This document shows positions 15,295-23,991 of a DNA stretch of 64,000 nt, piece by piece. Origin of the DNA: Actinoplanes couchii (GTDB taxonomy: Bacteria; Actinomycetota; Actinomycetes; Mycobacteriales; Micromonosporaceae); NCBI RefSeq assembly GCF_016862075.1, contig NZ_BOMG01000040.1, forward strand, positions 1 through 64,000. Direction: 5' to 3'. Each line of letters starts with the position of its first letter. Position 1 is the first letter of the stretch. Both the position numbers and the translations under genes were made by a program. Below the pieces are notes generated by a model. It was not told where the DNA came from. It saw only the letters and a list, made by a program, of their open reading frames with translations, and searched no databases.

Positions 15295-16917
15295 ATGAGT
15301 CTCCGGAAAAAGCTCGGTGTGGCCGTAATGGCCACCACGCTGATCGTCGCTCCGGCCACCGCCGCCTCGGCCGGTGGTCACGGCGGCGGCAAGGGCGACC
15401 CATGCGCCCAGCAGGTCAACGACACCTACGCCGAAGTGCTGAGATGCGTGACGCTCGACGGCGTGCTGAACCACCTGAAAACCTTCCAGAGGATCGCCGA
15501 CCGGAGCACCGACCCGCACTATCCGGGCACTCGGGCGGCTGGCACGAAAGGATATGCGGAAAGCGTCAAATACGTCTCCGGGCTGCTCCGCAAAGCGGGC
15601 TACAAGGTGACATTGGACCCGTTCCAGTTCCAGTTCTTCTTTCCGGTCGTTCTGCAGCAACTGACCCCGGCCGCCGCGACGTACGGCTCGGGTTCGTTCA
15701 CCAACGCCCCGCCCGGTGAGGTGACCGGCCCGGTCGTCCCGGTCGACGTCAACCTGACCGGCGACCGCGCCACCACCAGCGGCTGCACCGCCGACGACTT
15801 CACCGGCCTGGACTTCAGCGGCCCGAACGACATCGCGCTGATCCAGCGCGGCGGCACCCTGCCGGACGGCTCGGCCTGCGGCTTCGTGGTGAAGGCCCGC
15901 AACGCCCAGGCGGCCGGCGCGGAAGCCGTGATCATCTTCAACCAGGGCAACGACCCGTCCCGGGAGACCCTGATCGTCGGCACGCTCGGTGACGACCCGG
16001 GTGTCACGATCCCGGTCGTCGGCGCCAGCTTCGCCGACGGCGCCGCCCTGGCCGCGGCCGGTTCCACCGCGCACGTGCGGGTGCTGCCGCCGGAGACCCG
16101 GACCGACGTCAACGTGATCGCCGACCTGCCCGGCCGGAACCGGAACAACGTGGTCTTCGCCGGTTCGCACCTGGACAGTGTCACCGAGGGGCCGGGCATC
16201 AACGACAACGGCTCCGGTTCGGCGGCGATCCTGGAGACGGCGCTGACCCTGGCCAAGAGCAAGCCGCAGAACTCGCTGCGGTTCGCCTGGTGGGGCGCCG
16301 AGGAGGAGGGCCTGCTCGGCTCCGCGGCGTACGTCGCGAAGCTGTCCCAGGCCGAGAAGGACAAGATCGCCCTGTACCTGAACTACGACATGGTCGGCTC
16401 GCCGAACTACATCTTCCAGGTGTACGACGCGGACGAGTCGTCGTTCCCGGCCCCGGTCGTGGTGCCGCCCGGCTCGACCGCCATCGAGGACCTGTTCGAG
16501 TCGTACTACACCTGGAAGAAGCTGCCGTACGACGACGCCGAGTTCTCCGGGCGCTCCGACTACCAGGCGTTCATCGAGGCCGGTATCCCGTCCGGTGGCC
16601 TCTTCACCGGCGCCGAGGTGGTCAAGACCGCGGAGCAGGCAGCGATCTGGAGTGGCACGGCGGGCGTTTCGTTCGACCCGAACTACCACCAGCCCGGCGA
16701 CACCATCACCAACCTGGACCGGCGGGCCCTGGAGATCAACAGCGACCTGATCGCGTTCGCGCAGCTCACCTTCGCGTTCTCGACCGAGTCGGTGAACGGG
16801 GTGCGCGGCAAGCCGGTCCCGGGTAAGCCGATCAGACTGCCGGCTCCGGCCGGGCCGCGGGGAACTTTCGTCACGGACGGCGGGCACGCCCCGCACGATC
16901 ACCAACCGTCAGCCTGA
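15295..16917 (+). CDS. Secreted M28-family aminopeptidase with PA domain
   Basis: A 540-residue exported zinc aminopeptidase. The signal peptide ends near residue 27 (TAASAGG). A protease-associated domain occupies roughly residues 130-265 (IALIQRGGTLPDGSACGF, AVIIFNQGND). The M28 domain has the co-catalytic zinc ligands in FAGSHLDSVTEGPGINDN (His, Asp), WWGAEEEGLLGS (catalytic Glu and Glu ligand), LNYDMVGSPN (Asp) and YHQPGDT (His). It would release N-terminal amino acids from peptides outside the cell. GGGGGAG sits 8 nt before ATG 15295. The gene is monocistronic with a strong terminator shared with the convergent divIVA gene. Confidence 0.92.
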   Translation: MSLRKKLGVAVMATTLIVAPATAASAGGHGGGKGDPCAQQVNDTYAEVLRCVTLDGVLNHLKTFQRIADRSTDPHYPGTRAAGTKGYAESVKYVSGLLRKAGYKVTLDPFQFQFFFPVVLQQLTPAAATYGSGSFTNAPPGEVTGPVVPVDVNLTGDRATTSGCTADDFTGLDFSGPNDIALIQRGGTLPDGSACGFVVKARNAQAAGAEAVIIFNQGNDPSRETLIVGTLGDDPGVTIPVVGASFADGAALAAAGSTAHVRVLPPETRTDVNVIADLPGRNRNNVVFAGSHLDSVTEGPGINDNGSGSAAILETALTLAKSKPQNSLRFAWWGAEEEGLLGSAAYVAKLSQAEKDKIALYLNYDMVGSPNYIFQVYDADESSFPAPVVVPPGSTAIEDLFESYYTWKKLPYDDAEFSGRSDYQAFIEAGIPSGGLFTGAEVVKTAEQAAIWSGTAGVSFDPNYHQPGDTITNLDRRALEINSDLIAFAQLTFAFSTESVNGVRGKPVPGKPIRLPAPAGPRGTFVTDGGHAPHDHQPSA

Positions 16918-16922
16918 GTAAC

Positions 16923-16950
16923 GGGAGGGCCCGCCGGGGCGGGCCCTCCC
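16923..16950. terminator. Bidirectional terminator between the M28 peptidase and divIVA
   Basis: GGGAGGGCCCGC (16923-16934) pairs perfectly with GCGGGCCCTCCC (16939-16950) around a CGGG loop. It lies 6 nt after one stop codon and 3 nt before the other. Confidence 0.85.
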
Positions 16951-16952
16951 CC

Positions 16953-17657
16953 TCAGATCTCGCGACCGCCGGGCTCCGGCGCCGCGGTCAGGTCCATCAG
17001 CTGCTGGGTGACGTGGTTGGTCAGCGCCTCCTGGTAGGAGGTGGCCAGCTGGCCGAGCCGCTCGATCTCGTCCAGGGCGGCGGACCGCTTCTCCACCAGG
17101 CTGTCCATCGCCTCGGTGTGGTTGCGCCGGGCGTCGGCCTCGATCGTCGCGGCCTTGATGGCCGCCTCGCTGGTGAGCTGGTCGGCCTTGTCCCGGGCTC
17201 CCGAGATCAACGTCTCGGACTCGCGCTGCGCGTCACGCATGTGCTCGTCGGCGGTCCGCTGGGCCATCATCAGCACCCGCGAGTTGCGGTCGTCGTCACC
17301 GGCCGAGAGCGCCGGCTGCGCGCCGGACGGGCCCTGCGAGCGGGCGCGCTGGAGCTGGTCCTGGACGCTGCGGGCGTTCTGCTCGGCCCGGGCCCGGGCC
17401 TCCTGCAGACGCTCGAGCTGAGCGGTCAGGTCGGCGAACTCATTGTTGAGCACCATGGTCGCCGCCGGGTTCCCACCGGCACCGCCGCCGCCGCGCTGCA
17501 GCGTGTCCTTCAGAGCGCCGTTCTCCTCCAGGAGGCGGGTCAACTCGCCCTCTACCTCGTCCAGGAAGGCGTCGACCTCCTCTTCGTCGTATCCACGCTT
17601 CCCGATCGGCGGCTTCTTGAAAGCCACGTTGTGAATGTCTGCTGGAGTGAGCGGCAT
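16953..17657 (-). CDS. divIVA: DivIVA/Wag31-like polar growth protein
   Basis: A 234-residue coiled-coil protein when started at ATG 17657, with GAGGAG upstream; the open frame continues upstream without gene character. The N-terminal membrane-binding domain is diagnostic: [20 protein letters not shown] then [15 protein letters not shown]. Two long coiled-coil stretches (residues ~35-50 and ~75-225) are joined by a Gly-rich linker. DivIVA marks cell poles and recruits peptidoglycan synthesis for tip growth in actinomycetes. It is not in an ftsZ/division cluster here, so it may be a paralogue of a cluster-borne copy or the relocated main copy; the window cannot tell. Confidence 0.92.
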   Translation of the reverse strand: MPLTPADIHNVAFKKPPIGKRGYDEEEVDAFLDEVEGELTRLLEENGALKDTLQRGGGGAGGNPAATMVLNNEFADLTAQLERLQEARARAEQNARSVQDQLQRARSQGPSGAQPALSAGDDDRNSRVLMMAQRTADEHMRDAQRESETLISGARDKADQLTSEAAIKAATIEADARRNHTEAMDSLVEKRSAALDEIERLGQLATSYQEALTNHVTQQLMDLTAAPEPGGREI

Positions 17658-17870
17658 CGTGCTCCTCGGTTTCCCTTGCCCTAGGCGTGATCTTACGGGG
17701 CTCCTACCCGCGAGAATCTCCGCGAGACTACCGGGGCCCGGATGAACACGCACGTTTCCGGCGTCCGCATCACACCTATACGCGGGTTATTCCGTTCCCC
17801 GCACGGTATCGCGCCCGAAGGCGTAAGTTCTGGTCCCGGGCCGGTCGTGCCGGACCGGCCCGAGGCCAGG

Positions 17871-18218
17871 TCAGTGCCAGAGGACGGCGACGGCGGCGTT
17901 CACCACGGTCAGCGTGACGATGCCGATGAAGTGACCCTTGTTGACCTCTTCACGCTTGCGCGGGACGAAGACCATGATGAAGATCAGCACGGCGAAGAGC
18001 AGCTTCACGCCGAGCTTGATCGGGTCGGGCTCGTGGTCCCCGCCGCCGCGCAGCGGAGCCGACAGGGCGATGCCGGAGACGAGCTGGATGATCGAGCCCC
18101 AGAGAACCGGTGGGGTGATCCGGATCCGGCCGGAGACCAGCTGGGTGACGGCGCCGCCGAGCAACAGGGCGAAGCCGACCAGGTGAATGAGAAGAAGAAT
18201 CAGCCGCAGTGCTTCCAC
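17871..18218 (-). CDS. Small four-helix membrane protein
   Basis: A 115-residue protein with about four transmembrane helices: ILLLIHLVGFALLLGGAV, PPVLWGSIIQLVSGIAL, VKLLFAVLIFIMVFV and FIGIVTLTVVNAAVAV, with a charged cytoplasmic loop (GGGDHEPDP, PRKREEVNK). No catalytic motif is visible. The first helix carries IHLVG, as seen in several small heme- or quinone-associated membrane families, but nothing firmer can be said. It follows divIVA upstream on the same strand with a 213-nt gap, so it is probably transcribed independently. Confidence 0.75.
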   Translation of the reverse strand: MEALRLILLLIHLVGFALLLGGAVTQLVSGRIRITPPVLWGSIIQLVSGIALSAPLRGGGDHEPDPIKLGVKLLFAVLIFIMVFVPRKREEVNKGHFIGIVTLTVVNAAVAVLWH

Positions 18219-18228
18219 GTGCGCAAAG

Positions 18229-18435
18229 CTACGCGATCACCTTCCGTCGAGCCGCGCCGAGGGCCAGCCCGGCCAGGGCCACCGCGGGGACGGTGCCGAT
18301 CAGCCACGCGGCGGTGGAGGCGGTCCCACCGATCAGGGTGGTGAAGTTGGCGATGATCACCGGCCGGTCCGACCGCCGCAAGAAGGACCTGACCGCCTCC
18401 CTGCGCACCATCGTCACCGACATCGAAGACCGCAA
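18229..18435 (-). CDS. Possible small membrane protein (uncertain)
   Basis: A 68-residue open frame ending 10 nt before the small membrane protein gene on the same strand. It has a basic N-terminus (RREAVRSFLRRSDRP) and one or two hydrophobic helices (ANFTTLIGGTASTAAWLIG, PAVALAGLALGA). It sits in a stretch of broken genes, and a competing plus-strand fragment overlaps it, so it may not be expressed. Function unknown. Confidence 0.35.
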   Translation of the reverse strand: MRSSMSVTMVRREAVRSFLRRSDRPVIIANFTTLIGGTASTAAWLIGTVPAVALAGLALGAARRKVIA

Positions 18436-18475
18436 GGACAGCTAGCCGTACGCCTGGGCCACGGAAGTCAGGCTG

Positions 18476-18720
18476 CGGAAATTCGCTGCCCGGACGGGAT
18501 CCGGGTCAACGCCATCGCCGTGGGATTCACCGCCACCGACATGACAGCGGGCCGGGAGGGACAGCAGCCGGGAGTCACCGCCGCGATCACCGGCCAGATC
18601 CCGCTGCGCCGGGCCGCCCGCCCGGGGGAGATCGCCGAGGCGGCCGCCTGGCTACTCAGCGACCGCGCCTCCTTTGTCACCGGAGCCGTACTGCCGGTCA
18701 CCGGCGGCGCCGACGCCTGA
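18476..18720 (+). pseudogene. C-terminal remnant of a short-chain dehydrogenase
   Basis: About 80 codons read as the end of an SDR: GIRVNAIAVGFTATDMTAG, then a stretch ending AARPGEIAEAAAWLLSD and FVTGAVLPVTGGADA. The cofactor-binding N-terminus (TGxxxGxG) and catalytic YxxxK are missing, and the upstream sequence is unrelated. It has no own start signal. This is a truncated gene left by a deletion or insertion. Confidence 0.8.
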
Positions 18721-18802
18721 GCCGTCTCGCAAATCGGTCGCGGGGTGCGGACCGGGGCGATAACCTTCGCCGCTGGTGTCGCTCTGCGGTGGAGGTTGCG
18801 GG

Positions 18803-19663
18803 ATGAAGGTCGGGGAAGCCAGTCGTACGGCCTGGGCCGCTGCGGTGTTCCGGGCCTCGCATCAGGTGGTGGACGGCGGGCGGGTCTTCGCTGATCCGCT
18901 GGCCGTCCGGCTCGTCGAGAGGCGGCCCCGGGATCAGGCGCTGATCGATCCGGAGGCGCCCGGCAGCCGGGCGATCCGGCTGTTCCTCGCGGGGCGCTCC
19001 CGGTTCACCGAGGATGCGCTGGCCGGCGCGGTGCGGGCCGGGGTTCGGCGGGTCGTGGTGCTGGGGGCGGGGCTCGACACGTTCGCCTACCGCAACCCGT
19101 TCCCGGACGTGCGGGTCGTCGAGGTCGATCACCCGGACACCCAGGCCTGGAAGCGGGAGCTCCTCGCCGAGGCGGGGATCGCGGTGCCGGAATCGGTCGC
19201 CTATGCCGGGATCGACTTCGAAAAACAGTCGCTCACTGACGTGCTGCCGGGTGAGCGGTCGTTCTTCGTCTGGCTCGGTGTGGTGCCCTACCTGAACCGG
19301 GCGGGGTTCGACGAGACGCTGCGGTACGTGGCCGGGGTGCCCGGTTCCGAGGTGGTCTTCGACTACACGATGCCGCCCTCGTCGATGCCCGCCGCGGACC
19401 GGGCCGCCCTGGAGGATCAGGCGAAACGGGCCGCGAGTGTGGACGAGCCGTTCCGGACCTACTTCCGGCCGGAGGACCTGGCCACGGTCCTGCGGGCCGG
19501 GGGCTTCGGGAAGTTGGACGACATCGGCCCGCACGAGATGGCGGCCCGCTGGTTCGAACCACGGGACGCCGTCCCGACCGGCACCCCGGGCGGTCATGTG
19601 GTGCACGCCGTCACCCGCGAGCTGGAGTCACCCGTACCGGCAGAGTCTTGGTGCCGTTGTTGA
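18803..19663 (+). CDS. SAM-dependent methyltransferase (LCMT/PPM1-like)
   Basis: A 286-residue methyltransferase from ATG 18803, preceded by GGAGG. SAM-binding motif I is VRRVVVLGAGLDTFAYR, followed by an acidic residue that binds the ribose (VRVVEVDHPDTQAWK) and a motif around SFFVWLGVVPYL. The family (PF04072) is expanded in mycobacteria and other actinomycetes as putative S-adenosylmethionine methyltransferases; substrates are mostly unknown, probably small-molecule carboxylates or hydroxyls. The gene appears intact within a region of remnants. Its last ~35 nt overlap a P450 remnant on the other strand, so the C-terminus (SPVPAESWCRC) may be altered by a rearrangement junction. Confidence 0.8.
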   Translation: MKVGEASRTAWAAAVFRASHQVVDGGRVFADPLAVRLVERRPRDQALIDPEAPGSRAIRLFLAGRSRFTEDALAGAVRAGVRRVVVLGAGLDTFAYRNPFPDVRVVEVDHPDTQAWKRELLAEAGIAVPESVAYAGIDFEKQSLTDVLPGERSFFVWLGVVPYLNRAGFDETLRYVAGVPGSEVVFDYTMPPSSMPAADRAALEDQAKRAASVDEPFRTYFRPEDLATVLRAGGFGKLDDIGPHEMAARWFEPRDAVPTGTPGGHVVHAVTRELESPVPAESWCRC

Positions 19664-19762
19664 TGAAGTTGCTCCGGACCCGCAGGAACTCCTCGACCGC
19701 CCCGGGGATCAGCGCCGGGTTCTCCTGGAGGACCGGGTGAGCGCTGAGGCAGTCGGTGGACA
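19627..19762 (-). pseudogene. Cytochrome P450 fragment
   Basis: Read on the minus strand, about 45 codons contain ENPALIPGAVEEFLRVRS, the region just after the P450 I-helix with the ExxR-preceding motif (NPxLxPxAVEExLR). Neither the I-helix oxygen-binding motif nor the heme-binding Cys region is nearby, and the frame is bounded by unrelated sequence. It is a small internal remnant of a bacterial CYP gene. Confidence 0.7.
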
Positions 19763-19813
19763 TTCGCCGCCACCGCTGCCTCACGCGGCCGGCGCGGTCT
19801 CTACGATCTTCGG

Positions 19814-20593
19814 ATGTCGCTGCATGGGGATGTTGCCTGCAGGTGTTGGGTGGACGGGCTGGTCGGGACGGTGCCGCCGTTCGGGCCGGTTGCGGTCGGG
19901 GACGACGGCGGGCTCTGGCTGGTCAAACCGCACGACGGGTTCTCGGATGAGCACGAGGCTGTGCATGAGTGGAAACGGACTGCCTGCTCGCATCCGGGGA
20001 TGTGTCTCGCCGACGAGGCGGTGACGAACTGGGGTGGGCTTCGGGCGTTCGTGCAGGCTCTGGACGGTGCCGGGTGGGAGCATTTCCCGGCCGTCGCATC
20101 GCTTCTGCCGCTGGACGACGGGGCTGACGTGCCGGTCGAGGTGGTCGGGCGGATTCTCGGCGAGCTGGACTTCTTCGTTCTTCAGGCGCGGCTGGCGGAC
20201 GAGATCTGGCTGGTCGACGCGGACACCGGCGACGAACGGCACCGGTTCATCGGCGTGTACGACGGGATCATCGGCTACGGACCGCACCCCTACGGCGTCG
20301 ATCACGACGGGTTCTTCGTGCTCGACCCGGCCACCGAACCTCCGGAGACCGTGTTCCGGGCCCGGCGTTTCGAGCAGCGGATGCTGCCGGACGGGCGGCT
20401 GGAACTCAGCGACGGGCAACAGATCGTCCAACTCGACATGCGGCCCATCGGCGAGTTCGAAGGGCCGATTCCAGGCCGGTTCGGCGTGGAGACACGGGCC
20501 GGGGATCCGGCACGCTACGACTACCTTGTGGGACCGTTGCGGCGGCTCTGCGAAGCTTCCTTGAACAGCGGAAATCCGATCAGTCTCTACTGA
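19814..20593 (+). CDS. Uncharacterised protein
   Basis: A 259-residue open frame with good codon bias and no recognised family. It is acidic and soluble, and rich in aromatic and Asp residues (DGADVPVEV, GELDFFVLQARLADEIWLVD, YGVDHDGFFVLDP). It has no signal peptide, membrane segment or metal cluster motif. The start is ATG 19814 with weak upstream RBS character. It sits between a P450 remnant and a GNAT remnant and may itself be an accessory cargo gene. No function is proposed. Confidence 0.6.
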   Translation: MSLHGDVACRCWVDGLVGTVPPFGPVAVGDDGGLWLVKPHDGFSDEHEAVHEWKRTACSHPGMCLADEAVTNWGGLRAFVQALDGAGWEHFPAVASLLPLDDGADVPVEVVGRILGELDFFVLQARLADEIWLVDADTGDERHRFIGVYDGIIGYGPHPYGVDHDGFFVLDPATEPPETVFRARRFEQRMLPDGRLELSDGQQIVQLDMRPIGEFEGPIPGRFGVETRAGDPARYDYLVGPLRRLCEASLNSGNPISLY

Positions 20594-20617
20594 GCCCGGA
20601 CAGGACTCCGGTGAGGG

Positions 20618-20779
20618 GTGACCATTCGACTCGTCGCCCGTTTTCCCGTTGACGACCGGCAGCTCAGTGCTCTGCACGCGCGCGCGTTCGGCACCGATCC
20701 GGCCGTGGTTCGGCCCTGGGCTCGGACGCGGGCCGGGCTGCTGCACCTGGCTGGAACCGTCACGCCGGCGGGTCCGTGA
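20618..20779 (+). pseudogene. N-terminal remnant of a GNAT acetyltransferase
   Basis: Starting at GTG 20618, 53 codons read VTIRLVARFPVDDRQLSALH then ARAFGTDPAVVRPWARTRA, which resembles the first strand and helices of a GNAT protein. The frame then runs into unrelated sequence and a TGA. The acetyl-CoA-binding motif is absent. It overlaps the end of the MDR remnant on the other strand. Confidence 0.55.
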
Positions 20780-21250
20780 ACTCGTTGCCGAGCAGGGTCT
20801 TGCCGGGCAGATGACCGTTCTCGGCTTCCTCGTGCACTCTCGGCAGATCGGTCACGGGGCGGCGGGCGGCGATGTCGATGCGGAGCCGGCCGGTGGCTGT
20901 CAGGGCGAGTATCCCGGCCAGGTCGGTGGGGTCGTTGCGGACGATGAAGGGGTTGGCCCGGAAACCGCCCTGTGGTAGTTCGGTCGCCGGGGTGGTCGCT
21001 GAGATCAGTACGCCGCCGGGGCGGATCCGATCGGTCTGCGGCGAGGTCTCGGGGACCAGATGGATCAGGGCGTCGATCGGGTCGGGCGTCGCCGGGTTCA
21101 CCGAGTGGGCACCCACCCACTCGGCTGCCTGTGCGCTTCTGGGCGAGGTGATCGCGGTGACGTGGGCGCCCGCGTGCCGGGCCGACTGGATGGCGAAGCG
21201 GCCGATCGTGCCGGCGCCGTTGACCAGCACGTGCTGGCCACGGTGAGAGC
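20760..21250 (-). pseudogene. C-terminal remnant of an MDR-type NADPH oxidoreductase
   Basis: About 160 codons read as the second half of a quinone-oxidoreductase-like medium-chain dehydrogenase: QHVLVNGAGTIGRFAIQSAR (Rossmann GxGxxG), HAGAHVTAITSPRSAQAAEW, then RIRPGGVLISATTP and a C-terminal catalytic-domain strand ending GNEFTDPPA. The N-terminal GroES-like half is missing: upstream of about 21250 the sequence switches to an AraC-regulator fragment on the opposite strand. The two were probably a divergent regulator/enzyme pair before a deletion removed the start of both. Confidence 0.75.
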
Positions 21251-21261
21251 GTCGACGCCCC

Positions 21262-21656
21262 TGCATCCATCCGGCCGGGCCGGCGTCCTGACCGACCCGG
21301 TGACCGGTGCCGCTCTCCGGGCCATGCACCGCGAACCGGCTCATCCCTGGGCGGTCGCCGCGCTGGCCGCCGAGACCGGTCTGTCCCGGGCCCCGTTCGC
21401 CCGGCGTTTCACCGAAGCCCTCGGTCAGCCGCCGCTGACCTATCTGACCTGGTGGCGGCTGACCCTGGCAGCCGATCTGCTCCGCACCACCGACCACACC
21501 GTCGCAACCGTCAGCGCCCGGGTCGGCTACGCCTCCGAATTCGCTTTCGCCACCGCCTTCAAACGCCGCTCCGGCACCCCACCGGGCCGCTATCGCCGTG
21601 ACGCCGTGACCCGCGCATCGGCCCGGCGGACGCTGGACGGTCTGGGCCACCGCTGA
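21262..21656 (+). pseudogene. C-terminal remnant of an AraC-family regulator
   Basis: Reads as the AraC DNA-binding domain: MHREPAHPWAVAALAAETGL then SRAPFARRFTEALGQPPLTY, LTWWRLTLAADLLR, GYASEFAFATAFKRRSGTPP and GRYRR. The N-terminal cupin sensor domain of this regulator type is absent. No start codon with an RBS precedes the conserved part, and the junction with the MDR remnant lies about 21245-21290. It is probably not expressed as a functional regulator. Confidence 0.75.
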
Positions 21657-21720
21657 CCTCGCGCGTAGCCACGGGAGGTGTGGTTCGGCGGGACCTGACA
21701 GGCGTACCAGAAGAGGGTTT

Positions 21721-22599
21721 TCAGGATTTTGGGACGTTGTAGCGGTCGCGGATGAAGTGGCCCAGGCGGCTCGCGAAACCGGACAGGGTGATGGCGGCCG
21801 GGTGGCGGGAGTCCCAGACCGCTCGCAGCCGGATCGACAGGCGGCGATCGCCCAAGTCCACTGCCAGGGGTATCAGGCCGAAGCGAGGGTCGTCGGAGGC
21901 GATGGCGATGCCGCGGCCGGCTGCTGCGAGGGCCTGGGCCACGGTGCCATTGGCCGCATCGATGGGCGACTTATACGATTTGTCGGAAATGGCAACATCC
22001 ATTGCCTGTCGAGCCGTGAATGCCGGTGGTAACAGGATCAACGGCTCGTCCAGCAGATCGTCCAGCGCCACACTCCCCAGCGAGGCCCACGGATGACCGG
22101 CAGGAACGTAAGCCCACACAGGTAACACTGCGAGCGACATTTCGTGAAAAGGCACCGATGCCGGAATCGTCCCGATCGCCAGATCCACCCCCCGGCGCAA
22201 CACCTCACCGGGCGACGACCCATCCAACCCGACCACGTCAACCGTCGGATCATCCGGCGCCAACGTGGCGATGAACGGCGCCACCACATCGGTCAACGTC
22301 ACCGTAGGCGCCCCGATGGTCAACCGCTCCAACCGCCCCTGGGCATGAAACGACGCCGCGATCTTGAGCGCATCCGCCCGCTGCAGCAGGTCCCGGGCTT
22401 GCGGCAGCAGCGACCGCCCAGTGGCCGACAGTTCGAGACGCCCACTGGCCCGGTCGAATAACCGCACCCCGAGGTCCTTCTCCAACTGCCGGAGCTGCCG
22501 GGACAGCCCAGGTTGGGTGAGGTGCAGGCGACTGGCGGCCCCACTGACCGTCCCAGCATCAACCGTTGCTACGAAATAACGGACATGTCGTAGCTCCAT
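21721..22599 (-). CDS. LysR-family regulator, probable activator of gabTD
   Basis: A 292-residue LysR-type regulator. The N-terminal winged helix is MELRHVRYFVATVDAGTVSG then AASRLHLTQPGLSRQLRQLE, and the rest is a periplasmic-binding-like effector domain (~90-290). It is divergent from gabT with a 75-nt intergenic region. Start choice: two consecutive ATGs (22602, 22599) follow GGGAGG; the second gives better spacing. LysR regulators usually control the divergent operon and respond to its substrate or an intermediate, here GABA or succinate semialdehyde. The regulatory target is inferred from arrangement. Confidence 0.88.
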   Translation of the reverse strand: MELRHVRYFVATVDAGTVSGAASRLHLTQPGLSRQLRQLEKDLGVRLFDRASGRLELSATGRSLLPQARDLLQRADALKIAASFHAQGRLERLTIGAPTVTLTDVVAPFIATLAPDDPTVDVVGLDGSSPGEVLRRGVDLAIGTIPASVPFHEMSLAVLPVWAYVPAGHPWASLGSVALDDLLDEPLILLPPAFTARQAMDVAISDKSYKSPIDAANGTVAQALAAAGRGIAIASDDPRFGLIPLAVDLGDRRLSIRLRAVWDSRHPAAITLSGFASRLGHFIRDRYNVPKS

Positions 22600-22600
22600 C

Positions 22601-22615
22601 ATGCCTCCCAGGCAT
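22601..22615. promoter_or_regulatory. Candidate LysR box between lysR and gabT
   Basis: ATGCC-TCCCA-GGCAT is a 15-bp dyad that also fits the T-N11-A rule of LysR sites. It overlaps the lysR start region, as autoregulated LysR genes often show. TAATAG at 22635-22640 could be the gabT -10. Confidence 0.45.
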
Positions 22616-22674
22616 AGCCAATCTGCCGAGATGGTAATAGACGAGCATGGCATCCCGGCCCGAGACTGGGCAGC

Positions 22675-23991
22675 GTGAGCATTGAGCAGCAGCGCCGGCT
22701 GGTCACCGAACTTCCCGGCCCTCGATCCCAGCAACTGATGGCCCGCAAAGTGTCCGCGGTGGCCGGCGGCGTCGGCACCACGATGCCGGTCTTCGCGGCG
22801 GCGGCCGACGGCGGCATCATCGTCGACGTCGACGGCAACCAACTGATCGACCTGGGTTCCGGCATCGCCGTGACCACGGTCGGCGCGGCGAACCCGCGCG
22901 TGGTGGCCGCGGTGACCGAGCAGGTGGCGGCGTTCACGCACACCTGTTTCATGGTGACGCCGTACGACGGTTACGTGGCCGTCGCCGAGGCGCTGAACCG
23001 GCTCACCCCGGGTGACCACGACAAGCGGACCGCCCTGTTCAACTCGGGCGCCGAAGCCGTGGAGAACGCGGTCAAGATCGCGCGGGCGTACACGAAGAAG
23101 GACGCCGTCGTGGTGTTCGACCACGCGTACCACGGCCGGACCAACCTGACGCTGGCGATGACGGCGAAGAACAAGCCGTACAAGCACACGTTCGGCCCGT
23201 TCGCCCCCGAGGTGTACCGGGTGGGTGGCTCGTACCCGTACCGCGACAACGAGAGGGACGGCGCGGTCGCCGCCGCCCGCGCGCTGGACCAGATCGAGAA
23301 ACAGATCGGCGCGGACAACCTGGCCGCCCTGGTCATCGAACCGGTGCAGGGTGAGGGCGGGTTCATCGAGCCGGCGCCCGGGTTCCTGCCGGCGCTGGCC
23401 GCGTGGTGCCGGGACAACGGCGTGGTGTTCGTGGCCGACGAGGTGCAGACCGGGTTCGCGCGGACCGGCGACATGTTCGCCTCGGACCGGGAGGGTGTCG
23501 CCCCGGACCTGATCGTGACCGCCAAGGGCATCGCCGGCGGACTGCCACTGTCCGCGGTGACCGGGCGCGCCGAGATCATGTCGGCGCCGCACGAGGGTGG
23601 CCTGGGCGGCACCTACGGCGGCAACCCGATCGCGTGCGCGGCGGCGCTCGCGGCCATCGAGACGATCGAGCAGGACGGGCTGGTCGAGCGGGCCCGGGAG
23701 ATCGAGACGCTGGTCAAGGCGCGTCTCGGCAACATCGAAGACGACCGGATCGGTGACATCCGGGGCCGCGGGGCGATGCTCGCCGTCGAGCTGGTCAACT
23801 CGGGCGGCACCGAGCCGGACCCGCAGCTGGCCAAGGACGTCGCCAAGGCCGCGCACGCGCAGGGCGTCATCGTGCTGACCTGTGGCACCTACGGCAACGT
23901 GCTGCGGTTCCTGCCGCCGCTGACGATCAGTGACGCCCTGCTCGACGACGCTTTCGACGTGCTCGCCGCGGCCTTGGAGGCAACCCGATGA
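22675..23991 (+). CDS. gabT: 4-aminobutyrate aminotransferase
   Basis: A 438-residue class III PLP aminotransferase that moves the amino group of GABA to 2-oxoglutarate, giving succinate semialdehyde and glutamate. Motifs: FNSGAEAVENAVKIAR (phosphate-binding region), YHGRTNLTLAMT, EPVQGEGGFIEP, FVADEVQTGFARTG (Asp that binds the PLP ring nitrogen) and TAKGIAGGLPLS with the Schiff-base Lys. Full length and intact, starting at GTG 22675. It overlaps gabD by 4 nt (ATGA), so the two are translationally coupled and together complete the GABA shunt to succinate. Confidence 0.93.
   Translation: MSIEQQRRLVTELPGPRSQQLMARKVSAVAGGVGTTMPVFAAAADGGIIVDVDGNQLIDLGSGIAVTTVGAANPRVVAAVTEQVAAFTHTCFMVTPYDGYVAVAEALNRLTPGDHDKRTALFNSGAEAVENAVKIARAYTKKDAVVVFDHAYHGRTNLTLAMTAKNKPYKHTFGPFAPEVYRVGGSYPYRDNERDGAVAAARALDQIEKQIGADNLAALVIEPVQGEGGFIEPAPGFLPALAAWCRDNGVVFVADEVQTGFARTGDMFASDREGVAPDLIVTAKGIAGGLPLSAVTGRAEIMSAPHEGGLGGTYGGNPIACAAALAAIETIEQDGLVERAREIETLVKARLGNIEDDRIGDIRGRGAMLAVELVNSGGTEPDPQLAKDVAKAAHAQGVIVLTCGTYGNVLRFLPPLTISDALLDDAFDVLAAALEATR

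Noticed and set aside
18363..18445. Plus-strand C-terminal-like fragment (RRKKDLTASLRTIVTDIEDR)
   Set aside because: Looks protein-like but is too short to assign to a family and competes with a minus-strand frame; left unannotated.
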